From contig DASYZG010000090.1 of assembly GCA_035946575.1 (NCBI GenBank), forward strand, positions 1-11,446: 11,446 nt of DNA. Reading direction: 5' to 3'. A program made the translations under genes and the position numbers. Shown here in pieces: positions 6,414 to 11,446 of this stretch. Position 1 is the stretch's first letter. The number at the start of each line of letters is the position of its first letter. The notes below the pieces were generated by a model, which saw only the letters and a list, made by a program, of their open reading frames with translations, was not told where the DNA came from and did not search any database. This DNA comes from Gp13-AA77 sp035946575 (GTDB taxonomy: Bacteria > Acidobacteriota > Terriglobia > UBA7540).

Positions 6414-9400
6414 ATGGCAACCAACAGACCTTCCAACAAGAAAGCAGCCAAGCCCTCGACCCGGAGTGTGGATACGGCCGCAGAGAAAGGTAAACAATCC
6501 CAGACTGAAGAACGCGGCGCGGCTCACGGCGCCAGTGAGGTGTTCCCCATTGTCGGCATCGGGGCTTCGGCCGGCGGATTAGAGGCGTTTACCCAGCTCA
6601 TCTCCCATATGCCGGACCACCCCGGCATGGCCCTGGTTCTCATCCAGCACCTCGCCCCGCAGCACGAGAGCGCCCTTACGGGTTTGCTCGCTCGTACCAC
6701 CAGGATTCCGGTAAGCCAGGTGAAGGACGCCATGCCTGTGGAGCGGGATCGGATCTACGTGATTCCGCCCAACACCAACATGGCGATTCAAAGCGGGCGG
6801 CTTTACCTGGTGCCGCGCACCCCCGACATCCAGCACCTGCCGATCGATCATTTCCTGCGCTCGCTGGCCGAAGAACTGGGCAGCCGGGCCATCGGCGTGA
6901 TTCTCTCCGGCACCGCCTCCGACGGGACGCTGGGCCTGCAGGCCATCAAGTCCGAAGGCGGCATCACCTTCGCTCAGGACACGAAATCAGCCAAATATGG
7001 CGATATGCCGCGCAATGCCGTGGCCAGCGGCTGCGTAGATTTCGTGCTTTCGCCGGAAGCCATCGCGCGCGAGTTGGTCCGGATCGCGCAACACCCCTAC
7101 CTTCAGCAGGTCCGCGCCGCCGAAGAGGCGGTAGAACTGCCCGCCGGCGCGGAGGAAAAGCTCGTCAGGATTTTTGTCCTCTTACGCGCGGCATCCGGCG
7201 TCGATTTCGCCAATTACAAGCACACCACCATCAAGCGCCGCATCAAGCGGCGAATGGTGCTGCACAAGCTGCAGGAATTGAAGGACTACGTCACTTTTCT
7301 TGAGGCCAACCGTCCTGAGCTGGATGCCCTCTACCAGGACATTCTCATTCACGTTACCGGTTTCTTCCGGGATCCTCAGGTATTCGAGGCTCTGAAGGCC
7401 CGGGTGTTTCCCGTTCTGATGAGAGACCGGCGCCCCGGAGTTCCCGTCCGCATCTGGGTGCCGGGCTGCTCGACAGGTGAAGAGGCTTATTCGATCGGCA
7501 TAGCCTTGATGGAATTCCTCGGGGATCGGGCCAACGCTCAGGAAATCCAGTTCTTTGCCACCGACATCAGTGAGACCTCGCTTGAGAAGGCCCGGAGCGG
7601 CTTGTATCTGGAGAACGTCACCGCCGAAGTGTCGGCGGAGCGCCTGCGGCGCTTCTTCGTCAAGACTTCGCGGGGCTACCAGGTCATCAAAAGCGTTCGC
7701 GACATGTTTGTGTTTGCGCGCCAGGATGTGGCCAAGGACCCGCCCTTCTCCCGCCTTGACCTGATCAGTTGCCGCAATCTGCTGATATATCTGGGAGCCG
7801 TGCTGCAGAAGAAGGTGATTCCGGTATTTTACTACGCGCTCAAGCCCGCCGGTTTCCTGCTGCTGGGCACGTCGGAAACCATAGGCTCTTTCGCCGATCA
7901 CTTCGCCCTCATCGATAAGAAAAACAAGATTTACGCCAAGAAGCCCTCCGCCATGCGGCTGCCGACCACGTTCGCCCGTTCTGACTACGAGGCTGAACGG
8001 CAGCCCCTGCCCAGGGTGTCTCCGGACGTTGCTGCCGTTAGCTTTGACGTTCAGAAGGAGGCCGAACGCGTTCTGCTGGCGAAGTTCGCTCCCGCCGGAG
8101 TGATCGTCAACAGCGACCTCGAGATTATCCAGTTCCGTGGCCGAACCGGTCCGTATCTCGAAGCCAGTCCCGGTCAGGCCAGCCTGAATCTCTCCAAGAT
8201 GGCTCGCGAGGGTCTGCTGGTGGATTTGCGCGGCGCCCTGCAGAAGGCCAAGAAGAATGACACGCCGGTCAAGAAGCAGGCCATCGAAGTAAGATCCAAC
8301 GGCGGCCTTCACCAGGTCGATCTCGAGATTATTCCGCTGCGCGGCCTCGCCCCCGGCGAGCGCTACTACCTCGTGCTTTTCCAGGAATCACCGCCGGCGG
8401 CGCCGGTTGAGCTGCCGAGGAAAGCCGGGAAAGCGCGCCCGCTCATCGAAAGGGCTGCGGTGCGCCAGGTTGCATTGTTGAGGCACGAGCTCGCGCAGAC
8501 CAAGAGCACCTTGCAGTCGGTCATCGAAGAGCAGGACACCACCAATGAAGAATTGAAGTCCGCCAATGAGGAGATTCTCTCCTCCAACGAAGAGCTGCAA
8601 AGCACCAACGAGGAATTGGAGACCGCCAAGGAGGAGTTGCAGTCCTCGAACGAAGAGCTGACCACCCTCAACGAGGAGTTGCAGAACCGCAACCTGGAAT
8701 TAAGCGTCGCTCACAATGACATGCTGAACCTGCTGGCCAGCGTCAGCATTCCCATTCTGATGCTGGGCAACGATCTCCGCATCCGGCGTTTCACTCCCCA
8801 GGCGGAGAAACTGCTGAACCTGATTCCCAGTGACGTCGGGCGGCCTCTCAGCGATATCAAGCGCAATTTCGACCTCCCGGGAATGGACGCGATGATTACC
8901 GACTCCATTGACTCCGTCACGGTCAAAGAGCGGGAGGTCCAGGATCGCCAGGGCCGGTGGTATACCATGCGCGTCCGTCCTTATCGCACGTCCGAAAACA
9001 AGCTCGACGGAGCGGTGATCAACTGGATTGACGTGACGGCCCTGAAAGCCAGCCTCGAGCAGAGCGAGGAGCGCTTCCGGCTGCTGGTGGATACGATGCA
9101 GGACTACGCCATCATCATGCTCGATCCCGAAGGCCGGGTGAACAGCTGGAACAGCGGAGCGCAGCGCATTTTCGGGTTTCATGCCTCGGAGATTATCGGA
9201 CAGCATTTCTCCCGCTTCTTTGCCGAGGAGGACGCTCGCGCCGGAAAGCCCCGGCGGGAAATGGAGGCTGCCGCGCGCGAAGGACGGATGGAAGACGACG
9301 GCTGGCGCGTTCGCAATGATGGTTGCCGGTTGTGGGCCAACGTCGTTCTTACGCCGCTGCGCGATCCCGCGGACAGGCTGCTGGGCTACGTCAAGGTGGT

Positions 9401-10166
9401 GCGCGACATGACGGAGAAAATGCGCGCCCAGAGAAAACTGCAGGAGTCGGAGAGCTCCCTGCGGCAGCTCTCCCTCAGCCTGCTTCGCGTTCAGGACGAA
9501 GAACGGCGGCGGATCGGCCGCGACCTCCACGACAGTGTGAGCCAGTACCTCTCCAGCCTGAAGCTGAAACTCGATCTGCTCCAGCCCAAACTCAAGTCCG
9601 GAGCCCCGGCGCGCCTCGCCGGCGAGGTGCAGGAATGCGCCCGCGTGGCCGATGAAGCCCTCCGGGAGATCCGCACCGTGTCCCACCTTCTTTATCCTCC
9701 CATGCTCGATGAGATGGGCCTGGCGCACGCCGTGCGCTGGTACATCGACGGATTCACCAAGCGCAGCGGCATCGAAACCACCGCGGAAGTCTCGGACGGC
9801 GTTCCCCGCCTGCCTCAGGAGACGGAACTGGCGCTCTACCGCGTCCTCCAGGAGAGCCTGACAAACGTCCACCGTCATTCGGGAAGCCACACGGCGCGCG
9901 TCCACATCGGGGTCAGAGATGGATCGCTCGTGCTTGAGGTCAGTGACGACGGACGGGGAATATCCCCGGAACGCACCAGCGAGCCGGACGGCTGGGGTGT
10001 GGGTCTCCGGGGTATGCACGAACGCATTCAGCAGCTCGGCGGCAGCCTCACCTTGAACTCCACTGACGGCGGCGGGACAACCGTGAGGGCTGCCATCCCC
10101 ATTCCGCCGGCCCCTGAAACCCCCTCCAAAGCGAAAAAGAGCCGCAGTGAAAGAGAATCCGCGTGA
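6414..10166 (+). CDS. CheB-CheR-PAS-histidine kinase fusion (orphan sensor kinase)
   Basis: This 1250-residue cytoplasmic protein has no membrane segment. Domains in order are a basic disordered start (1-43), then CheB methylesterase (45-230) with the triad visible as S52 in GASAGG, H79 in IQHLAP and D170 in SGTASDGT. CheR follows: an all-alpha part at 248-305 and a SAM methyltransferase at 315-505 with PGCSTGEEAYS (350-360). Then come a PAS-like domain (545-660), a coiled coil (685-765), a PAS_10-type domain (765-880), a PAS domain (882-1003), a HisKA_3 dimerisation domain with H1039 in RDLHD, and an ATPase domain (N1151, DDGRG 1178-1182, GVGLRGM). CheB here lacks its usual receiver domain. 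No chemotaxis operon or response regulator adjoins it, so it is an orphan kinase. CheB/CheR activity may act on the protein itself or tune signalling. GGGG six bases before the ATG is a modest ribosome binding site. Confidence 0.95.
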   Translation: MATNRPSNKKAAKPSTRSVDTAAEKGKQSQTEERGAAHGASEVFPIVGIGASAGGLEAFTQLISHMPDHPGMALVLIQHLAPQHESALTGLLARTTRIPVSQVKDAMPVERDRIYVIPPNTNMAIQSGRLYLVPRTPDIQHLPIDHFLRSLAEELGSRAIGVILSGTASDGTLGLQAIKSEGGITFAQDTKSAKYGDMPRNAVASGCVDFVLSPEAIARELVRIAQHPYLQQVRAAEEAVELPAGAEEKLVRIFVLLRAASGVDFANYKHTTIKRRIKRRMVLHKLQELKDYVTFLEANRPELDALYQDILIHVTGFFRDPQVFEALKARVFPVLMRDRRPGVPVRIWVPGCSTGEEAYSIGIALMEFLGDRANAQEIQFFATDISETSLEKARSGLYLENVTAEVSAERLRRFFVKTSRGYQVIKSVRDMFVFARQDVAKDPPFSRLDLISCRNLLIYLGAVLQKKVIPVFYYALKPAGFLLLGTSETIGSFADHFALIDKKNKIYAKKPSAMRLPTTFARSDYEAERQPLPRVSPDVAAVSFDVQKEAERVLLAKFAPAGVIVNSDLEIIQFRGRTGPYLEASPGQASLNLSKMAREGLLVDLRGALQKAKKNDTPVKKQAIEVRSNGGLHQVDLEIIPLRGLAPGERYYLVLFQESPPAAPVELPRKAGKARPLIERAAVRQVALLRHELAQTKSTLQSVIEEQDTTNEELKSANEEILSSNEELQSTNEELETAKEELQSSNEELTTLNEELQNRNLELSVAHNDMLNLLASVSIPILMLGNDLRIRRFTPQAEKLLNLIPSDVGRPLSDIKRNFDLPGMDAMITDSIDSVTVKEREVQDRQGRWYTMRVRPYRTSENKLDGAVINWIDVTALKASLEQSEERFRLLVDTMQDYAIIMLDPEGRVNSWNSGAQRIFGFHASEIIGQHFSRFFAEEDARAGKPRREMEAAAREGRMEDDGWRVRNDGCRLWANVVLTPLRDPADRLLGYVKVVRDMTEKMRAQRKLQESESSLRQLSLSLLRVQDEERRRIGRDLHDSVSQYLSSLKLKLDLLQPKLKSGAPARLAGEVQECARVADEALREIRTVSHLLYPPMLDEMGLAHAVRWYIDGFTKRSGIETTAEVSDGVPRLPQETELALYRVLQESLTNVHRHSGSHTARVHIGVRDGSLVLEVSDDGRGISPERTSEPDGWGVGLRGMHERIQQLGGSLTLNSTDGGGTTVRAAIPIPPAPETPSKAKKSRSERESA
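8544..8690 (+). repeat. Seven coding heptads in the kinase coiled coil
   Basis: Residues 711-759 of the kinase are seven consecutive heptads starting NEEL, NEEI, NEEL, NEEL, KEEL, NEEL and NEEL, each followed by three variable residues. The leucine/isoleucine register predicts a parallel coiled coil linking the CheB/CheR half to the PAS-kinase half. This linker is typical of the fusion family. Confidence 0.85.
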
Positions 10167-10176
10167 GCAGCGCAAA

Positions 10177-10248
10177 TTGAGCGGCGCCTGAGCTGAACAG
10201 CCTGACTTGAGCGACACCTGAGTTGGAGTAAGAGCGGCGCTGAGAATC
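10177..10248 (+). repeat. Short degenerate 30-bp direct repeat after the kinase gene
   Basis: TTGAGCGGCGCCTGAGCTG (10177-10195) recurs as TTGAGCGACACCTGAGTTG (10207-10225), 30 bp apart. A weaker third copy, AGAGCGGCGCTGAGAATC, is at 10231-10248. The repeat lies just past the kinase stop and leads into the palindrome cluster. Confidence 0.5.
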
Positions 10249-10261
10249 GACAGCAGGAATT

Positions 10262-10312
10262 GAAATCGACCACCCCCGGCCCCTCCTGATCCCAGGAGGG
10301 GAGCTTGAGAAT
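10262..10312 (-). repeat. REP-like palindromic element A1 (reverse orientation)
   Basis: The core is CCCCTCCT (10280-10287), loop gatccc, AGGAGGGG (10294-10301), preceded by ATCGACCACCCCCGG. The element is almost identical to A2 at 10962-11012 (50 of 51 bases). Read on the minus strand it has the same order as the B elements: stem-loop, then a G-rich GGGGTGG tail. Confidence 0.85.
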
Positions 10313-10344
10313 GCAGATCTCTTCTGAGAATGCAGATTCTCTTC
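10306..10344 (+). repeat. Tandem repeat of about 20 bp
   Basis: TGAGAATGCAGATCTCTTC (10306-10324) is followed at once by a second copy with one extra T (10325-10344). A partial third copy (TGATCCTGAGAATC) follows. It fills the space between palindromes A1 and B1. Confidence 0.6.
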
Positions 10345-10386
10345 TGATCCTGAGAATCCCCGATGTGGAAAGTAGAGCTCGGAGAA

Positions 10387-10433
10387 ACAGGTCTCCCCTC
10401 CTCGTCGAGGAGGGGAACAAGGGGTGGTGGATC
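10387..10433 (+). repeat. REP-like palindromic element B1 (forward orientation), abutting a start codon
   Basis: The stem is CCCCTCCTCG (10395-10404) with CGAGGAGGGG (10406-10415), followed by AACAAGGGGTGGTGGATC, which runs straight into the DUF559 ATG at 10434. It differs from B2 and B3 at only three positions each over 47 bases. Confidence 0.85.
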
Positions 10434-10838
10434 ATGAGAACACCGCGACCACCGCGACGGGTCAACAATCTCCCCGCGCTGAAAATCCGTCGAAGACAAC
10501 TGAGGAGTTCTCCGACACCGGCAGAGGCCCGGCTCTGGAAGGGTCTCCGGAGGGCAAACCTGGAAGGGAGGAAATTCCGCCGCCAGCATAGCGTGGGTCC
10601 GTACATTCTGGACTTCTACTGCCCGGAGTGCCGCCTGGCTGTGGAGTTGGATGGACAAACACACTACGATTCGATGGCTTCCGAGTACGATTTGCGAAGG
10701 GTGCGATACTTGGAGTCACTGAACATTCGCGTACTGCGGTTCGAGAATCGGGCGGTGTTCGATAATCCGGAAGGCGTCCTGCATCAGATCAGAGAGCATC
10801 TGGTCCGCCCCGAATCTTCGGGGCCAGAAGAAACTTGA
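10434..10838 (+). CDS. DUF559 Vsr-like endonuclease-domain protein
   Basis: This 134-residue protein has a basic N-terminus, then the full DUF559 core. Visible motifs are SPTPAEARLWKGLR (26-39), G.KFRRQHSVGPYILDFYC (45-63), LAVELDGQTHYD (69-79), R..YLESLNIRVLRFEN (91-105) and EGVL. D60, E71, D73 and H77 are the likely nuclease residues of the Vsr-like restriction-endonuclease fold. Activity is inferred from the fold, since the family's biological role is poorly known. I chose the ATG at 10434. An in-frame TTG at 10305 would add translated repeat sequence, so it is unlikely. No ordinary ribosome binding site is present. The G-rich tail of palindrome B1 (GGGGTGGTGG, 3 bases before ATG) may serve instead. 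No methylase or other restriction-modification gene adjoins it. Palindromes of one family flank it on both sides. Confidence 0.88.
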   Translation: MRTPRPPRRVNNLPALKIRRRQLRSSPTPAEARLWKGLRRANLEGRKFRRQHSVGPYILDFYCPECRLAVELDGQTHYDSMASEYDLRRVRYLESLNIRVLRFENRAVFDNPEGVLHQIREHLVRPESSGPEET

Positions 10839-10881
10839 AAGTGAAGCCTGGAACATGAAGTTTGGAGCTTAAAGCTCGAAA

Positions 10882-10929
10882 GACAGGTCTCCCCTCCTAG
10901 TCGAGGAGGGGAACAACGGGTGGTGGATT
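10882..10929 (+). repeat. REP-like palindromic element B2 (forward orientation)
   Basis: The palindrome CCCCTCCTAGTCGAGGAGGGG lies at 10891-10911, between the flanks GACAGGTCT and AACAACGGGTGGTGGATT. One base of the B1 stem is changed (C to A beside the loop). Confidence 0.85.
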
Positions 10930-10960
10930 GCGGAGACCTCAGGACGAGAAACTCAGGAGC

Positions 10961-11013
10961 GGAAATCGACCACCCCCCGCCCCTCCTGATCCCAGGAGGG
11001 GAGCTTGAGAATA
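10961..11013 (-). repeat. REP-like palindromic element A2 (reverse orientation)
   Basis: This is a near-exact copy of A1 placed 700 bp downstream, with one substitution in the C-run before the stem. It lies on the other side of the DUF559 gene in the same orientation. Confidence 0.85.
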
Positions 11014-11028
11014 ACGCAAAGCTTGAAA

Positions 11029-11077
11029 GACAGGTCTCCCCTCCTCGCAGAGGAGGGGAACAAGGGGTGGTGAATCG
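11029..11077 (+). repeat. REP-like palindromic element B3 (forward orientation)
   Basis: The stem is CCCCTCCTC (11038-11046), loop GCA, GAGGAGGGG (11050-11058), then AACAAGGGGTGGTGAATCG. It starts 16 bp after A2 ends, so A2-B3 forms an inverted pair like A1-B1. Confidence 0.85.
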
Positions 11078-11177
11078 CCACAAAGCTACAGAAGCTGAAA
11101 CTCGAACCTCCGACCGCAACTGATCTCAACCGGGAGCTGGGTCTCACCTGATTCGAAATTCCCTGATCGATAATATC

Positions 11178-11205
11178 TTGACAAATAAGCAACTGGTGAT
11201 ATGCT
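11178..11205 (+). promoter_or_regulatory. Sigma70-type promoter with extended -10
   Basis: A perfect TTGACA -35 box (11178-11183) is followed after 16 bp by TATGCT (11200-11205). A TG one base upstream makes an extended -10, TGATATGCT. The predicted start near 11212 gives a leader of about 37 bases before the ATG at 11249. This is the clearest promoter in the window. Confidence 0.7.
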
Positions 11206-11248
11206 CTCCTTGGGTGGGGCGAGCAATCTCCTTTCAGGAGGTATCGCG

Positions 11249-11446
11249 ATGCCCCTCCGTCGTTCGACCGTGACTCCCCGGGCCCTGGCTGCCCGCCGTC
11301 TGAACTCCCTCAAATCCACCGGACCCCGTACCGCTCGCGGTAAGGCGTGGTCGTCCCTCAACGCGCTGCGCCACGGGCAACGCTGCCAGCGCCGGACTTT
11401 TCGCGACAAGCTCGCCCGGACGGGGGATTCCGAGGCCCTTCACCTC
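11249..11446 (+). CDS. Unknown protein with STGPRT-GK-NALRHG N-terminal motif (cut by window end)
   Basis: The first 66 codons are present and the frame is open to the right edge. The ATG has an excellent AGGAGGT site (11236-11242) six bases upstream and a strong promoter further up. The N-terminus is highly basic. It carries the pattern TPRALAARRLNSLKSTGPRT, then A-R-GKAWSSLNALRHG, found at the start of many uncharacterised proteins in Acidobacteria and other soil bacteria. The basic Arg/Lys-Ser-Asn-His composition suggests nucleic-acid contact, but no function is established as far as I know. The rest of the protein lies outside the window. Confidence 0.85.
   Translation, partial: MPLRRSTVTPRALAARRLNSLKSTGPRTARGKAWSSLNALRHGQRCQRRTFRDKLARTGDSEALHL

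Larger units (their letters stand above)
10839..11177. other. Intergenic stretch filled with palindromes and AAGCTTGAAAG-type filler
   Basis: After the DUF559 stop there is no gene until 11249. The stretch holds palindromes B2, A2 and B3. Between them are degenerate short words such as CTTGAAAGTGAAG, GAGCTTAAAGCTCGAAAG and AAGCTTGAAAGACAG. The words AAGCTCGAAAGACAGG and AAGCTTGAAAGACAGG precede B2 and B3 respectively, so they belong to the longer repeat unit. Confidence 0.65.

Noticed and set aside
7182..8312. A 376-codon minus-strand frame inside the kinase gene
   Set aside because: It is antisense to the CheR and PAS-like domains, whose motifs are clear on the plus strand, and has no domain of its own.
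10305..10433. A TTG start at 10305 extending the DUF559 protein by 43 residues
   Set aside because: The extension is translated tandem repeat and palindrome sequence. DUF559 proteins normally start close to the conserved TPAE motif, as with the ATG at 10434.
8700..10664. A 654-codon minus-strand frame across the kinase 3' half and into the DUF559 gene
   Set aside because: It crosses two real genes and the palindromes between them, and its product has no recognisable domain. The plus-strand frames have complete catalytic motifs.
10434..10838. DUF559 gene as part of a restriction-modification or mismatch-repair system
   Set aside because: No methyltransferase, specificity subunit or dcm-like gene lies in the window, so only the Vsr-like fold can be claimed.
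10262..11077. CRISPR array
   Set aside because: The repeats alternate in orientation, their spacing is irregular, they are separated by a gene and by low-complexity filler, and no cas gene is present.

Overview
The window is high-GC bacterial DNA and most resembles Acidobacteriota. This is an inference from protein style, not from a marker gene. The clues are a secreted TPR protein with an acidobacterial-type N-terminal half, a secreted protein built from HP/NP helical repeats, a lipoprotein ending in a ComEA-like helix-hairpin-helix, a protein starting with an STGPRT..GK..NALRHG motif, and intergenic CCCCTCCT..AGGAGGGG palindromes followed by GGGGTGGT. No rRNA, tRNA or CRISPR array is visible.

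Layout. At positions 1-86 there may be the tail of a plus-strand gene. At 229-3498 two minus-strand genes for exported proteins lie in tandem: the HP/NP-repeat protein first, then the TPR protein, separated by 114 bp that hold a strong hairpin. A 441-bp divergent intergenic region follows. At 3940-5513 three plus-strand genes follow: an RlpA-like double-psi beta-barrel protein, a STAS anti-anti-sigma-type protein, and a helix-hairpin-helix lipoprotein whose start overlaps the STAS stop. At 5514-6413 lies 900 bp without a convincing gene, rich in palindromic and tandem repeats. At 6414-10166 one 1250-residue gene encodes a CheB-CheR-PAS-coiled coil-PAS-PAS-histidine kinase fusion. At 10167-11177 a short Vsr-like DUF559 nuclease gene (10434-10838) sits inside a cluster of five intact palindromic elements in both orientations. 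At 11178-11446 a good sigma70-type promoter and ribosome binding site precede the start of a gene cut off by the window end.

How the parts may fit together. The minus-strand pair and the plus-strand trio mostly encode envelope proteins (scaffolding, peptidoglycan-associated, lipoprotein), with one cytoplasmic STAS regulator. The giant sensor kinase is an orphan, with no response regulator or chemotaxis gene nearby. The most unusual part is 10262-11077. There the same ordered pair of palindromes, one in each orientation, occurs on both sides of the DUF559 nuclease gene, and one palindrome runs directly into its start codon. This looks like a REP-type dispersed repeat associated with a nuclease instead of the familiar Y1 transposase. 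A related, more decayed repeat block lies about 4.6 kb away at 5639-5755.
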